From Streptomyces sp. 6-11-2 (GTDB taxonomy: Bacteria; Actinomycetota; Actinomycetes; Streptomycetales; Streptomycetaceae), in contig NZ_BJOR01000001.1 of assembly GCF_006540305.1 (NCBI RefSeq), positions 2,418,001 to 2,482,000 on the forward strand: a DNA stretch of 64,000 nucleotides, read 5' to 3'. Of the stretch, positions 24,841-34,486 are shown one piece after another. Positions within the stretch are counted from its first letter, which is position 1. The number at the start of each line of letters is the position of its first letter. A program made the translations under genes and the position numbers. The notes beneath the pieces were generated by a model that saw only the letters and a list, made by a program, of their open reading frames with translations, did not search any database and had not been told where the DNA came from.

Positions 24841-27760
24841 CTCGCTTGGTCCCTTCGGGGTCGTAGAGCACGGGGTCGGCGACCAGGACGGGCACCAGGT
24901 CGTCGCCGACCGGGGCGAGCAGGGTCTCGCCGATCCGGTTGCGTCCGTCGGCGACGAGCGCGAGGGCGAACGGCCTGCCGAGGGCCTGGCTGTGATAGCT
25001 GGAGGTGACGTGGCCGAGCATCGGCACCGGCCCGTCCTGCGGGGTGACGGGGACGTCCGGCGCGACGATCTGGGAGCCCTCCGGCAGCCGGGTGCTGCCG
25101 TCGGCGGGCAGCAGGCCGACCAGGTGCTTGCGGTCGCCGCGGGCGGTGTCGGGGCGGCTGTAGGAGCGCTTGCCGATGAAGTCCTTCTGCTTGGAGACCG
25201 CCCAGGACATGCCCGCGTCGTGGGGGGTGACCGTCCCGTCGGTGTCCTGGCCGACGATGACGTAGCCCTTCTCGGCGCGCAGCACGTGCATGGTCTCGGT
25301 GCCGTACGGGGTGATGCCGTACGACTGTCCGGCCGCGTGCACCTGCTCCCAGACGGCCAGGCCGTACCAGGCGGAGACGTTGATCTCGTAGGCGAGTTCG
25401 CCGGAGAAGGAGATCCGGCAGATGCGGGCGGGAACGCCGGAGGCCAGGGTGACCTCACGGAAGGTCATGAAGGGGAACGCCTCGTTCGACAGGTCGAGGC
25501 CGGGGGCGAGTTGGGCGACGACCTCGCGGGACCTGGGGCCGACGACGGCGATCGTGGTCCACTGCTCGGTCACCGAGGTGCAGTGGACGTCGAGTTCGGG
25601 CCACTCGGTCTGCAGCCACTCCTCCAGCCAGTCCAGTACGCCGGCCGCGCCGCCCGTCGTGGTGGTCATGAAGTAGCGGTCCTCGTCGAGGCGCAGGGTC
25701 ACGCCGTCGTCGAAGATCATGCCGTCGGGCTTGCACATCACGCCGTAGCGGGCGGAGCCGGGCTTGAGCTTCTTGAAGGCGTTGGTGTAGATCCGGTTGA
25801 GGAATTCGCCCGCGTCCGCGCCCCGGATCTCGATCTTGCCGAGGGTGGAGGCGTCCATGAAGGCGACGCCCTCGCGGGCCGCGCGGCACTCCCGTGCCAC
25901 CGCAGCGTCCATGTCCTCCCCCTCCCGGGGGTAGTACCACGGCCGCTTCCACTGCCCCACGTTCTCGAACTCCGCGCCGTACGCGACGTGCCAGCCGTGG
26001 ATCGCCGTCGTGCGCTCCGGGTCGAACAGGTCGCCGCGCTCGCGTCCGGCGAGGGCGGCGAAGGCCACCGGGGTGTACGGCGCCCGGTAGGCGGTGGTGC
26101 CGATCTCGCCCGGCGAGGCGCCGTCGCCTAGGGCGGCGGCGATCACGCCGATCGCGTTGACGCCGGAGGTCTTGCCCTGGTCGTTGGCGGTGCCGAGCGA
26201 GGTGTAGCGCTTGACGTGCTCGACGCTGCGCATCCCGGCGCCGGTGGACCGCCAGACGTCGGCGACGGTGACATCGCGCTGGTGGTCGACGAAGTGGGTG
26301 TCCCAGGTGCCGGGATCGCCGACTGAGCCCTCGGGGCCCTCGGGGCCGTTGCCGGGTGCGGGCACCAGCCACAGTGCGCGCACCGGGGCGCGGTCGCGGG
26401 CCTCGCCGGCCGGCGGGGCGGGGACGGGCACCGGGAACCCGGCGTCGGTGGCGGCCCGCGCACCGGCGCGGGCCCCTTCGGCGAGCGCGCCGTCGAGGTC
26501 GTACGTTCCGCGGGCCGCACCCGCGATGTGCTGGTCGCGCACCGTGCCGTCGGGGACGAAGGCGGCCAGGTCCCCGTCCCAGCGCAGCTTCCCCTGGCGC
26601 TGGCTGTGCAGGTGCACGACCGGGCTCCAGCCGCCCGAGACGGCGAGCAGGTCGCAGTCGAACGAGACGGGCTCGCCGGTGAGTTCGCCGGCGTCGTCGA
26701 GGGCCTGGACGGTGACCCCGGTGATCCGGCCCTCGCCCGCGGTGCCGGTCACCGCGCTGCCGGTCAGCACCTTGACGCCGGACGCCACGGAGACCTCGGC
26801 CGCCCGCCGGGACAGTTGGGGCCGCGCGTCGACGACGGCGGCGATCGGTACGCCGGCCGCGTGCAGGTCGGCCACCGTGTCGTAGGCGCTGTCGTTGGTG
26901 GTGGTCACGACCGTGCGCGAGCCGGGAGCGACCGCGTAGCGGTTGACGTAGGTGCGCACGGCGGAGGCGAGCATCACGCCGGGGCGGTCGTTGCCGGCGA
27001 ACACCAGCGGCCGTTCGTGGGCGCCGGTCGCCAGGATCACCTGGCGGGCCCGGATGTGCCAGAGCCGCTGGCGCGAGACGCCCGCGGAGGCGTCGGGGGC
27101 GCCGGCGCCGAGGTGGTCGGTGCGCCGTTGCAGGGCGAGGACGTAGTTGTCGTCGTAGGAGCCGAAGGCGGTGGTGCGGGGCAGCACGACGACCTCGGGC
27201 GCGGCGTCGAGGGCCGCGCGCATGTCGGCGACCCAGTCGAGCGCGGCCTGGTCGCCGACGGTCCCGGTGCGCCCGGACAGCAGCGAACCGCCGGGCTCGG
27301 GCTGGTCGTCGAGGAGGATCACGCGGGCGCCGGAACCGGCGGCGGCGACGGCCGCCGCGAGTCCGGCCGGGCCCGCTCCGACGACCAGGACGTCGGTGTG
27401 CGCGTACTTCTTGTCGTAGACGGCGGGGTCGGGGTTCGGGTCGAGCCGGCCCATCCCGGACAGGGTGGTGGCGGACAGCCCGTCGTACAGCTCGACGGCT
27501 GTCGCGGGCAGCATGCTCTCCGAGCACGGGCCGTCGAGCTGGAGCAGGGCGTTGGGCTCCTCGACTCCGGCGGAGACGATGCCGCGCGGGCGGCCCCGGT
27601 AGAGGGACGCTCCGACCTCGACGACACCACTGGCCAGCAGGGCGGAGGCGACGGTGTCGCCGGGGTGGCCGGTCAACTGCCGTCCGTCGACGGTGAACCG
27701 CAGTACGGTGCCGCGGTCGACACGGCCGCCGTGCGGCAGACGGAATTCCTGGTCGGTCAT
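24833..27760 (-). CDS. soxA: Sarcosine oxidase alpha subunit
   Basis: A 975-residue subunit. An N-terminal ferredoxin-like segment (about residues 15-100) precedes a FAD/NAD-binding fold with [14 protein letters not shown] (GxGxxG at 128-133). The C-terminal half (from about residue 590) is a GcvT-like folate-binding domain that captures formaldehyde as 5,10-methylene-THF. The length and order match the known heterotetrameric enzyme. ATG 27760 has GGAGGGA upstream and overlaps the soxD stop by four bases. Sarcosine is oxidised in SoxB and the methylene iminium product is channelled to this subunit. Confidence 0.96.
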   Translation of the reverse strand: MTDQEFRLPHGGRVDRGTVLRFTVDGRQLTGHPGDTVASALLASGVVEVGASLYRGRPRGIVSAGVEEPNALLQLDGPCSESMLPATAVELYDGLSATTLSGMGRLDPNPDPAVYDKKYAHTDVLVVGAGPAGLAAAVAAAGSGARVILLDDQPEPGGSLLSGRTGTVGDQAALDWVADMRAALDAAPEVVVLPRTTAFGSYDDNYVLALQRRTDHLGAGAPDASAGVSRQRLWHIRARQVILATGAHERPLVFAGNDRPGVMLASAVRTYVNRYAVAPGSRTVVTTTNDSAYDTVADLHAAGVPIAAVVDARPQLSRRAAEVSVASGVKVLTGSAVTGTAGEGRITGVTVQALDDAGELTGEPVSFDCDLLAVSGGWSPVVHLHSQRQGKLRWDGDLAAFVPDGTVRDQHIAGAARGTYDLDGALAEGARAGARAATDAGFPVPVPAPPAGEARDRAPVRALWLVPAPGNGPEGPEGSVGDPGTWDTHFVDHQRDVTVADVWRSTGAGMRSVEHVKRYTSLGTANDQGKTSGVNAIGVIAAALGDGASPGEIGTTAYRAPYTPVAFAALAGRERGDLFDPERTTAIHGWHVAYGAEFENVGQWKRPWYYPREGEDMDAAVARECRAAREGVAFMDASTLGKIEIRGADAGEFLNRIYTNAFKKLKPGSARYGVMCKPDGMIFDDGVTLRLDEDRYFMTTTTGGAAGVLDWLEEWLQTEWPELDVHCTSVTEQWTTIAVVGPRSREVVAQLAPGLDLSNEAFPFMTFREVTLASGVPARICRISFSGELAYEINVSAWYGLAVWEQVHAAGQSYGITPYGTETMHVLRAEKGYVIVGQDTDGTVTPHDAGMSWAVSKQKDFIGKRSYSRPDTARGDRKHLVGLLPADGSTRLPEGSQIVAPDVPVTPQDGPVPMLGHVTSSYHSQALGRPFALALVADGRNRIGETLLAPVGDDLVPVLVADPVLYDPEGTKRDG

Positions 27761-28110
27761 CGGTTCCCTCCGGCCGGATCGGCGGACTGACGAAGGTCGC
27801 TCCGCCCGGGAAGCCCGGGGAGCCCGGCAAGCCCGGGGAGATCGGGGCGGGGCTCGTCGAGCCGGTAGACGGCGAGCACTTCGTAACTGACGGTGTTGCG
27901 TACGACGTTGAACCAGCGGCGGCAGCCCGTGGAGTGCACCCACCGCTCGGCGAAGGGGCCCTTGGGGTTGTCCCGGTAGAAGACGTATTCGGCCCACTGC
28001 TCGTCGGTGAGGTCCCCGGGGGTCCCGGGGAAGGGGATGTGGGCCTGGCCTCCGTAGTGGTACTCGGTCTCGTCCCGTGGACCGCACCAGGGGCAGTTCA
28101 GCAGCAGCAC
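27757..28110 (-). CDS. soxD: Sarcosine oxidase delta subunit
   Basis: A 117-residue zinc-binding subunit. The ligands are visible in [18 protein letters not shown] (Cys, Cys, His) and near [11 protein letters not shown]. The family core ends around residue 92, and the remaining tail is a Pro/Gly/Leu-rich extension ([12 protein letters not shown]) that relatives of about 98 residues do not all have. GTG 28110 carries a GAGGAGG site. Translationally coupled to soxA. Confidence 0.94.
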   Translation of the reverse strand: MLLLNCPWCGPRDETEYHYGGQAHIPFPGTPGDLTDEQWAEYVFYRDNPKGPFAERWVHSTGCRRWFNVVRNTVSYEVLAVYRLDEPRPDLPGLAGLPGLPGRSDLRQSADPAGGNR

Positions 28111-28122
28111 GGTGTCCTCCTC

Positions 28123-29343
28123 TCAGTGGGCCACGGCCGCGGCGCCGTGCTCGTCGATCAGGGCGCCCGTGGTGAAGCGCTCCAGGGCGAAGGGCTTGTT
28201 CAGGGGGTGCGGCTCACCGGTGGCGATGGTGTGGGCGAAGGTCCAGCCGGCGGCCGGCGTCGCCTTGAAGCCTCCGGTTCCCCAACCGCAGTTGACGTAG
28301 AGGTTCTCCACCGGGGTGGTGCCGATGATCGGGGAGGCGTCCGGGGTGACGTCGACGATGCCGCCCCAGGTGCGCAGCACGTGCGCGCGGGCGAAGACCG
28401 GGAACAGCTCCACGGCCGCGGCCATCTGATGCTCGATCACATGGAACGAGCCGCGCTGGCCGTAGCCGTTGTACGCGTCGACGCCCGCGCCCATCACCAG
28501 CTCGCCCTTGTGCGCCTGGGAGACGTAGACGTGCACGTGGTTCGACATCACGACGGTGGGGTGCACCGGCTCGTGCAGCTCGGAGACCAGAGCCTGGAGC
28601 GGGTGCGACTGCACCGGCAGCCGGAATCCGGCCCGCTCGGCCAGGACGCCGCTGTGCCCGGCGCCCGCGAGACCGACCCGGCCGGCCAGGATGCGGCCCC
28701 GGCTGGTCTCCACGCCGACGACCCGGTCGCCGTCCTTGACGAAGCCGGTGACCTCGCAGCCCTGGATGAGGTCGACGCCCATCTCGTCGGCGCGGCGGGC
28801 GAGTGCCCAGGCGACGTGGTCGTGCTTGGCGATGCCGGCGCGCGGCTGGTAGGTGCCGCCGAGGACCGGGTGGCGGGTGGTGGGCGAGACGTTGAGGATC
28901 GGGCAGACCTTGGCGACCTCGTCCGTCTCCAGCCATTCGGCGTCGACTCCGTTGAGGCGGTTGGCGTTGACGCGGCGCACGCCCTCGCGGACGTCCTGGA
29001 GGGTGTGCGCGAGGTTGAGCACGCCGCGCTGGCTGAACAGGAAGTCGTAGTCCAGTTCCTCGGGCAGCCGCTCCCACAGTTTGAGGGCGTGCTCGTAGAG
29101 GGCGGCGCTCTCGTCCCACAGGTAGTTGGACCGGATGATGGTGGTGTTGCGGGCCATGTTGCCGCCGGCCAGCCAGCCCTTCTCCAGTACGGCGACGTTG
29201 GTGATGCCGTGGTTCCTGGCGAGGTAGTAGGCGGTGGCCAGGCCGTGGCCTCCGGCGCCGACGATGACGACGTCGTAGGAGGAGCGCGGATCGGGGGTGC
29301 GCCAGAGCCAGTCGGGATGCTCCGGGAGCGGGGTGGCGGTCAT
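28123..29343 (-). CDS. soxB: Sarcosine oxidase beta subunit
   Basis: A 406-residue DAO-family flavoprotein that catalyses the oxidative demethylation of sarcosine. The dinucleotide fold is in [18 protein letters not shown] (GxGxxG at 29-34). The KHDHV segment with His174 and His176 matches the region that carries the covalent FMN in the corynebacterial enzyme. The C-terminal [15 protein letters not shown] loop is typical. Length is as expected (about 405). ATG 29343 overlaps the glyA stop by four bases, and the gene is followed by soxD after 12 bases. Confidence 0.96.
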   Translation of the reverse strand: MTATPLPEHPDWLWRTPDPRSSYDVVIVGAGGHGLATAYYLARNHGITNVAVLEKGWLAGGNMARNTTIIRSNYLWDESAALYEHALKLWERLPEELDYDFLFSQRGVLNLAHTLQDVREGVRRVNANRLNGVDAEWLETDEVAKVCPILNVSPTTRHPVLGGTYQPRAGIAKHDHVAWALARRADEMGVDLIQGCEVTGFVKDGDRVVGVETSRGRILAGRVGLAGAGHSGVLAERAGFRLPVQSHPLQALVSELHEPVHPTVVMSNHVHVYVSQAHKGELVMGAGVDAYNGYGQRGSFHVIEHQMAAAVELFPVFARAHVLRTWGGIVDVTPDASPIIGTTPVENLYVNCGWGTGGFKATPAAGWTFAHTIATGEPHPLNKPFALERFTTGALIDEHGAAAVAH

Positions 29344-30746
29344 CCGGCGGTTCCGTTCTGCTCGGCGGGTCCGGTCGGGGTGGTGGGTCCGGTCGGGTGG
29401 GCCGGTCCGGTCGGTTCGGCGTTCGCGGTCCGGCCGTCGGGGGCGGTCCGGCCGGCGTAGAGCGGGAACTTCTCGGCGAGCGCGGTGACCCGGCCGCGCA
29501 GCAGTCCGGCGCCCTCGTCGGTGAGGTCCTCCTCCTTCAGGGCGCGGGCGATGATGTCGGCGACCTCGCGGAACTCCTCCGCGCCGAAGCCCCGAGTGGC
29601 CAGCGCGGGGGTGCCGATGCGCAGGCCGGAGGAGACCATCGGCGGGCGGGGGTCGAAGGGCACGGCGTTGCGGTTGACGGTGATGCCGACGCGGTGGAGG
29701 CGGTCCTCGGCCTGCTGTCCGTCGAGCGCGGAGTCGCGCAGGTCGACCAGGACGAGGTGGACTTCCGTGCCGCCGGTGAGGACGGAGATCCCGGCCTCGG
29801 CGACGTCGTCGGCGAGCAGCCGGCCGGCGAGGATCCGGGCGCCCTCGAGGGTGCGCCGTTGGCGCTCCTTGAACTCCTCGCTCGCGGCGACCTTGAAGGC
29901 GACCGCCTTCGCCGCGACGACGTGCTCCAGGGGGCCGCCCTGCTGGCCGGGGAAGACCGCCGAGTTGATCTTCTTGGCGAGTCCGGACCGGCTGAGGATC
30001 ACACCGCCGCGGGGACCTCCGAGGGTCTTGTGCGTGGTGGTCGTCACGACGTCCGCGTACGGCACGGGGCTGGGATGCAGTCCGGCCGCGACCAGTCCCG
30101 CGAAGTGCGCCATGTCGACCATGAGGTACGCGCCGACCTCGTCGGCGATGCGCCGGAAGGCGGCGAAGTCCAGCCGGCGGGGGTAGGCCGACCAGCCGGC
30201 CACGATCAGCTTCGGCCGGTGCGCGCGGGCCAGTTCGGCCACCTCGTCCATGTCGACGCGCAGGTCGGACTCGCGGACGTGGTACGGCACGACGTTGTAG
30301 AGCTTGCCGGAGAAATTGATGCGCATGCCGTGGGTGAGGTGGCCGCCGTGCGCCAGGTCGAGCCCGAGGATCGTGTCCCCGGGGTCGAGCAGGGCGGACA
30401 TCGCGGCGGCGTTGGCCTGGGCGCCCGAGTGCGGCTGGACGTTGGCCGCCTCCGCGCCGAAGAGGGCCTTGACCCGGTCGATCGCGAGCTGTTCGACGAC
30501 GTCGACGTGCTCGCAGCCGCCGTAGTAGCGGCGGCCGGGATAGCCCTCGGCGTACTTGTTCGTCAGGACCGAGCCCTGGGCCTGCATCACGGCCGCCGGC
30601 GCGAAGTTCTCCGACGCGATCATCTCGAGTGTCGTCTGCTGGCGCCTCAGCTCCTCGGAGACGGCGACGGCGATCTCCGGGTCCAGCGCCGCCAGCGGGA
30701 GGGAGAGAAGGCCGCTTGCCTCCGTCGTCGACGGACTCGCTGCCAT
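29340..30746 (-). CDS. glyA: Serine hydroxymethyltransferase
   Basis: A 468-residue PLP enzyme interconverting glycine plus 5,10-methylene-THF and serine plus THF. The PLP lysine is Lys240 in [14 protein letters not shown]. The folate-binding glutamate region IASENFAP and the [13 protein letters not shown] segment are intact. The family end is at about residue 432 (KFPLYAG). An unusual tail of some 35 residues rich in Pro-Thr-Gly ([11 protein letters not shown]) follows, encoded by short GGTCCGGTCGG-like repeats at 29350-29430. First gene of the seven-gene operon. GAGGTGG precedes ATG 30746. Here it combines the glycine and the C1 unit that sarcosine oxidase releases. A housekeeping glyA is expected elsewhere. 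Confidence 0.96.
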   Translation of the reverse strand: MAASPSTTEASGLLSLPLAALDPEIAVAVSEELRRQQTTLEMIASENFAPAAVMQAQGSVLTNKYAEGYPGRRYYGGCEHVDVVEQLAIDRVKALFGAEAANVQPHSGAQANAAAMSALLDPGDTILGLDLAHGGHLTHGMRINFSGKLYNVVPYHVRESDLRVDMDEVAELARAHRPKLIVAGWSAYPRRLDFAAFRRIADEVGAYLMVDMAHFAGLVAAGLHPSPVPYADVVTTTTHKTLGGPRGGVILSRSGLAKKINSAVFPGQQGGPLEHVVAAKAVAFKVAASEEFKERQRRTLEGARILAGRLLADDVAEAGISVLTGGTEVHLVLVDLRDSALDGQQAEDRLHRVGITVNRNAVPFDPRPPMVSSGLRIGTPALATRGFGAEEFREVADIIARALKEEDLTDEGAGLLRGRVTALAEKFPLYAGRTAPDGRTANAEPTGPAHPTGPTTPTGPAEQNGTAG

Positions 30747-30780
30747 AGTGAGCACCACCTCAATATGCGACTGCTCCCAC

Positions 30781-30794
30781 ACTGATATATCAGT
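30781..30794. promoter_or_regulatory. Perfect 14-bp palindromic operator at the glyA-sox promoter
   Basis: ACTGATATATCAGT is its own reverse complement and is strikingly AT-rich for this genome. It begins just downstream of the predicted glyA transcription start (about 30797, reading leftward), a repressor position. It sits 52 bases before the start of the divergent GntR/FCD gene. TGATATATCA-like palindromes are typical for GntR/FCD proteins, so this regulator is the likely ligand. Confidence 0.8.
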
Positions 30795-30803
30795 TGCTGC
30801 GGT

Positions 30804-30833
30804 AACGTAGGACAAGCCGACGGAACGGGTCAA
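30804..30833 (-). promoter_or_regulatory. Promoter of the glyA-soxBDAG-sdaA-purU operon
   Basis: Read leftward: -35 TTGACC (30833-30828), an 18-base spacer, and -10 TACGTT (30809-30804), a close match to the vegetative actinobacterial consensus. The start would fall near 30797, giving a leader of about 50 bases that includes the operator. On the plus strand TAACGT (30803-30808) overlaps the -10 and could serve the GntR gene. Confidence 0.7.
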
Positions 30834-30845
30834 GGGGGCAGCGCG

Positions 30846-31517
30846 ATGGATCGGACAGAGGTCTCGCCGGCGGGCGCCGAGGAGACGCTCACCCTCGCCG
30901 AGCGCGCGTACCGCGACATCCGCGACCGGCTGATCATGCTGGAGATCCCGCCGGGCGCCCCGGTGAACGAGGATCTGCTCGCCCAGAGCGTCGGCTTCGG
31001 GCGCACCCCGGTGCGCGAAGCCCTCAAGCGGCTCCAGCACGAGCGGCTGATCGTGGCCTACCCGCGGCGCGGGACCTTCGCCACCGAGGTCAACATCACC
31101 GACCTCGCGCACATCTCCGAGGTGCGGCGCCAGCTGGAGCCGATGGCGGCGGCATGCGCGGCGGAGCGTGCCACGGCCGCCGACCGCGAGGCGCTGGGCG
31201 CGCTGCTGCGGCGGCTGGAGGGCGAGGACACCCCCGGGCAGGGCGCGGACGCCCTGATGCGCCTCGACCTGCGGGTGCACCGCGCCATCTACGCCGCGAC
31301 CCACAACCCGTACTTCGAGGACACCCTCGTCCGCTACGACAACCTGGCCACCCGGATCTGGTGCCTGTTCGTGAACCGGCTGCCCGGCATGGCAGGGCAC
31401 GTCGTCGAGCACGGACCGCTGCTGCGGGCCATCGTCGACGGCGACCCCGACAAGGCCTCGGAGCTCGCGCGAAGCCATGTCGTGGGCTTCGAGCGGGCGA
31501 TCCGCGAGGCGATCTGA
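30846..31517 (+). CDS. GntR-family regulator with FCD domain, probable sarcosine/creatine operon repressor
   Basis: A 223-residue FadR-subfamily regulator. The winged helix occupies about residues 15-80 ([40 protein letters not shown]). The all-helical FCD domain has metal or ligand residues in [17 protein letters not shown] and [10 protein letters not shown]. It diverges from glyA across a 99-base gap holding the promoter and palindrome, so it most likely represses the sox operon and perhaps itself, responding to sarcosine, glycine or a related compound. A compound hairpin follows the stop. Confidence 0.92.
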   Translation: MDRTEVSPAGAEETLTLAERAYRDIRDRLIMLEIPPGAPVNEDLLAQSVGFGRTPVREALKRLQHERLIVAYPRRGTFATEVNITDLAHISEVRRQLEPMAAACAAERATAADREALGALLRRLEGEDTPGQGADALMRLDLRVHRAIYAATHNPYFEDTLVRYDNLATRIWCLFVNRLPGMAGHVVEHGPLLRAIVDGDPDKASELARSHVVGFERAIREAI

Positions 31518-31518
31518 G

Positions 31519-31565
31519 CGCAACAAACCCCTCAGCCGCCGGCCTCAGGTCGGCGGCTTGTTGCG
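31519..31565 (+). terminator. Compound hairpin after the GntR/FCD gene
   Basis: An outer 8-bp stem CGCAACAA (31519-31526) with TTGTTGCG (31558-31565) encloses a seven-base bulge and an inner stem AGCCGCCG (31534-31541) with CGGCGGCT (31551-31558). TTTGC follows. It begins directly after the stop codon and fits a terminator. The outer 3' arm can instead pair with CGCAACA at 31571-31577 (TGTTGCG, five-base loop), making two mutually exclusive structures. Confidence 0.65.
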
Positions 31566-31612
31566 TTTGCCGCAACAGAGGTGCTCGTAAGGAAAAACCA
31601 TGAGTGAATCCC

Positions 31613-31641
31613 TTGCGCAAGCCCGAGGCTCCACCTAGCTT
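31613..31641 (+). promoter_or_regulatory. Promoter of the symporter-creatinase unit
   Basis: -35 TTGCGC (31613-31618), 17-base spacer, -10 TAGCTT (31636-31641). The start would be near 31648, giving a 43-base leader before ATG 31691. The -35 lies inside the palindrome CTTGCGCAAG (31612-31621). Confidence 0.6.
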
Positions 31642-31643
31642 GT

Positions 31644-31656
31644 GCAACAACGTTGC
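31644..31656. promoter_or_regulatory. GCAAC/GTTGC inverted repeat at the creatinase-unit start site
   Basis: GCAAC-AAC-GTTGC spans the predicted transcription start. More GCAAC or GTTGC pentamers lie at 31521-31577 and 31663-31667 (CGCAAC). The clustering over 150 bases suggests operator sites for one regulator; the IclR protein two genes downstream is a candidate. Confidence 0.55.
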
Positions 31657-31690
31657 TGGATACGCAACTCCATGTTGGGGAGTCCGTTCC

Positions 31691-33058
31691 ATGAACGACC
31701 AGCCAAGCGCCCCGGTGCGGCCCCAGCCGCCCGATCCACCCCCGCCGCTCGCCCCCTCCGCCGACGCCATGGCCGGCTCGCCCGCCGGCAGCCCCGCGGT
31801 ACGCCGCCGCGTGGTGGCGGCCAGCTTCATCGGCAACTTCGTCGAGTGGTTCGACTACGCCGCCTACGGCTATCTGGCGGCGACCATCTCCACGGTCTTC
31901 TTTCCCGACACCGACCGCACGACGGCCCTGCTGGCGACCTTCAGCGTCTTCGCCGTCTCCTTCTTCGTCCGTCCCCTCGGCGGATTCGTCTGGGGGCACA
32001 TCGGCGACAAGGTCGGCCGGCGCAGCGCGCTCTCGCTGTCCATCGTGATCATGTCGGTGGCGACCTTCTGCATCGCCCTGCTGCCCACGTATCACGCGGT
32101 CGGCCTGTTCGCACCGCTGCTGCTCCTGATGGTCCGGGTCGTCCAGGGGTTCTCCGCCTCCGGTGAGTACGCCGGCGCCTCCGCCTTCCTGGTCGAGTAC
32201 GCGCCCGCCGGACGGCGGGGTCTGTACGCCTCCGTGGTCCCGGCCAGCACCGCCTCGGGTCTGCTGCTCGGCTCCCTGCTCGCGGCCCTGCTCACCGGAG
32301 TGCTCTCCGAGGGCCAGATGCACGGCTGGGGCTGGCGCCTGCCCTTCCTGCTCGCCGCTCCGATGGGCCTGATCGGCCGCTACATCCGGATGCGACTGGA
32401 GGACACCCCGGCGTTCCGGGCCCTGGAGGAGCAGGACGTCGCGCGGACCCCGGCCAAGCAGATGCTGCGCGCCAACCGCCGCCCGCTGGTCCTGGCGATG
32501 GGCGCCACCGTGCTCAACGCGGTCGGCTTCTACATGCTGCTCAGCTACATGCCGACGTACCTGTCGGAGGAACTCCACTTCGGCACCACCGAGTCGTTCC
32601 TCGCCACCACCGTCTCGCTCACGGCGTACATCGCCTTCGTCTTCCTCACCGGCCTGGCCTCGGACCGGTTCGGCCGGAAGAAGATGCTGATCACGGCGTC
32701 CACCCTGTTCACCCTGTGCACCGTGCCGGCGTTCATGCTGCTGGACGGCGCCGGGCTGCTGACCGTCATCGCGATCCAGGTGCTGCTCGGCGGCATGCTC
32801 ACCCTCAACGACGGGACGCTGCCGAGCTTCCTCGCCGAGCAGTTCCCGACCCGGGTCCGCTACAGCGGTTTCGCCATCAGCTTCAACCTGGCGAACGCCC
32901 TCTTCGGCGGCACCGCGGCGTTCGTCGCCACGCTGCTCATCTCCTGGACCGGCAGCAGCCTCTCCCCCGCCTGGTACCTCGCCGCCGCGGCACTGGTCTC
33001 GCTCTGGGCCGTCCTGGCCTCGAAGGAGACCTCACGCGAGCCGCTGCGCGAGCGCTGA
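31691..33058 (+). CDS. MHS-family (ProP-like) MFS symporter, probable creatine/betaine uptake
   Basis: A 455-residue, 12-helix transporter of the metabolite:H+ symporter family. The family hallmark FIGNFVEWFDYAAYGYLA lies in helix 1, with GHIGDKVGRRSALSLS after helix 2 and DRFGRKKMLI in the second half. ATG 31691 has GGGGAG 8 bases upstream. MHS proteins take up zwitterions and acids (proline, betaine, citrate, shikimate). Being the first gene of a unit whose next gene is creatinase, it most likely imports creatine or a similar methylated guanidino or betaine compound; substrate is inference. The gap to creatinase is 105 bases. Confidence 0.92.
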   Translation: MNDQPSAPVRPQPPDPPPPLAPSADAMAGSPAGSPAVRRRVVAASFIGNFVEWFDYAAYGYLAATISTVFFPDTDRTTALLATFSVFAVSFFVRPLGGFVWGHIGDKVGRRSALSLSIVIMSVATFCIALLPTYHAVGLFAPLLLLMVRVVQGFSASGEYAGASAFLVEYAPAGRRGLYASVVPASTASGLLLGSLLAALLTGVLSEGQMHGWGWRLPFLLAAPMGLIGRYIRMRLEDTPAFRALEEQDVARTPAKQMLRANRRPLVLAMGATVLNAVGFYMLLSYMPTYLSEELHFGTTESFLATTVSLTAYIAFVFLTGLASDRFGRKKMLITASTLFTLCTVPAFMLLDGAGLLTVIAIQVLLGGMLTLNDGTLPSFLAEQFPTRVRYSGFAISFNLANALFGGTAAFVATLLISWTGSSLSPAWYLAAAALVSLWAVLASKETSREPLRER

Positions 33059-33163
33059 GGACCACCCACCCACCGGACGGCTCCTCTTCCCCGGTCGACG
33101 GGGAGACGCCGAACCGATGAAGAACCAATGAAAGCCGACGAAAACCGACGCGAAGGAGTACCC

Positions 33164-34393
33164 GTGTCCGCTGCCGACCTCGAGCGCCTGAAGCTGATCC
33201 GCAACGGTGAGAAGGAGCGACTGACCTTCTCGGACGCCGAGATGGAGCGCCGGCTGTCGATGCTCCGCAAGGCGATGGCCGAAACGGGCGTCGACGTCGC
33301 CCTGTTCACCTCGTACCACAACATCAAGTACTACTCCGACTTCCTCTTCACCTCCTTCGGCCGTCCCTACGCGCTGATCGTCACCACGGACGACCAGATC
33401 ACCGTCTCCGCCAACATCGACGCCGGCATGCCGTGGCGGCGCACCTTCGGCGACAACGTCGTCTACACCGACTGGCACCGCGACAACTACATCCACGTCA
33501 TCAAGGAGACCCTGAGGGGGCGGGCCGTCACGCCGCGCCGGATCGGCGTCGAGCACGACAGCCTGCCGCTGGACACCCTGCGGAAGTTCGAAGCCGCCTT
33601 CCCCGAAGCGGAGTTCGCCGACATCGCGCAGACCGCCATGCGGCAGCGGATGGTCAAGTCGGACGAGGAGATCGCCCTGATCAAGGAGGGCGCGCGGGTC
33701 GGCGACCTGGGCGGCGAGGCCATCCGCGCGGCGATCCACGAGGGCGTCTCGGAGTACGAGGTCGCACTGGCCGGCACCGACGCCATGGTCCGCGAGATCG
33801 CCCGCGCGTACCCGCACACCGAGATCCGCGACACCTGGGTGTGGTTCCAGTCGGGCATCAACACCGACGGCGCCCACAACTGGCCCACCACCCGCAAGGT
33901 GGGACGCGGCGACATCCTGAGCCTCAACTGCTTCCCGATGATCTCGGGTTACTACACCGCGCTGGAGCGGACCCTCTTCTACGGCGAACCCGACGCCCGG
34001 TCGCTCGAACTGTGGGAGATCAACGTCGAGGTGCACCGGCGCGGTCTGGAACTGATCAAGCCGGGGATCAGCTGCGCGGAGATCGCCCACTCGCTCAACG
34101 AGATCTACATCGGCCACGGCCTGCTGCCCCACCGCACCTTCGGCTACGGCCACTCGTTCGGTGTGCTGTCCCACTACTACGGCCGCGAGGCGGGGCTCGA
34201 ACTGCGCGAGGACATCGACACCGTGCTCGAACCGAACATGGTGGTGTCCATGGAGCCGATGATCATGGTGCCCGAGGGCGAGCCGGGCGCCGGTGGTTAC
34301 CGTGAGCACGACATCCTGGTCGTGACCGAGAACGGCGCCGAGAACATCACCAAGTTCCCCTTCGGTCCTGAGCACAACATCCTGGGCGTCTGA
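33164..34393 (+). CDS. Creatinase (creatine amidinohydrolase)
   Basis: A 409-residue pita-bread-fold (M24) enzyme hydrolysing creatine to sarcosine and urea. It aligns along its whole length with Pseudomonas creatinase (about 403 residues): FTSYHNIKYYSDFLFTSFGR, WFQSGINTDGAHN with His238 at the catalytic histidine position, FGYGHSFGVLSHYYGREAGL, and SMEPMIMVPEGEPGAGGYRE. These signatures separate it from Xaa-Pro peptidases, whose metal ligands are missing here as in true creatinases. GTG 33164 is preferred over ATG 33128 because AAGGAG lies 5 bases before it. Its product feeds the sarcosine oxidase operon immediately to the left. A 12-bp hairpin follows. Confidence 0.95.
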   Translation: MSAADLERLKLIRNGEKERLTFSDAEMERRLSMLRKAMAETGVDVALFTSYHNIKYYSDFLFTSFGRPYALIVTTDDQITVSANIDAGMPWRRTFGDNVVYTDWHRDNYIHVIKETLRGRAVTPRRIGVEHDSLPLDTLRKFEAAFPEAEFADIAQTAMRQRMVKSDEEIALIKEGARVGDLGGEAIRAAIHEGVSEYEVALAGTDAMVREIARAYPHTEIRDTWVWFQSGINTDGAHNWPTTRKVGRGDILSLNCFPMISGYYTALERTLFYGEPDARSLELWEINVEVHRRGLELIKPGISCAEIAHSLNEIYIGHGLLPHRTFGYGHSFGVLSHYYGREAGLELREDIDTVLEPNMVVSMEPMIMVPEGEPGAGGYREHDILVVTENGAENITKFPFGPEHNILGV

Positions 34394-34409
34394 TCGCGAA
34401 CCCGACGGC

Positions 34410-34454
34410 GCGCGGTGCCGCACCGGCCCTCCCCGGGTCGGCGCGGCACCGCGC
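34410..34454 (+). terminator. Hairpin after the creatinase gene
   Basis: Perfect 12-bp arms GCGCGGTGCCGC (34410-34421) and GCGGCACCGCGC (34443-34454) with a 21-base loop, starting 17 bases after the creatinase stop. No T tract. The next 15 bases are three tandem GCCGT units. It could terminate or reduce read-through into the IclR gene, or protect the creatinase mRNA. Confidence 0.6.
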
Positions 34455-34486
34455 CGTGCCGTGCCGTGCACACCGAGGGAGCGCCC

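Noticed and set aside
30747..30845. Glycine riboswitch upstream of glyA
   Set aside because: The leader is only about 50 bases from the predicted start and lacks the aptamer length; the palindrome plus GntR regulator explains control better.
33164..34393. Xaa-Pro aminopeptidase annotation for the M24-fold gene
   Set aside because: The dinuclear metal ligand set of aminopeptidases is missing, while creatinase signatures match over the full length.
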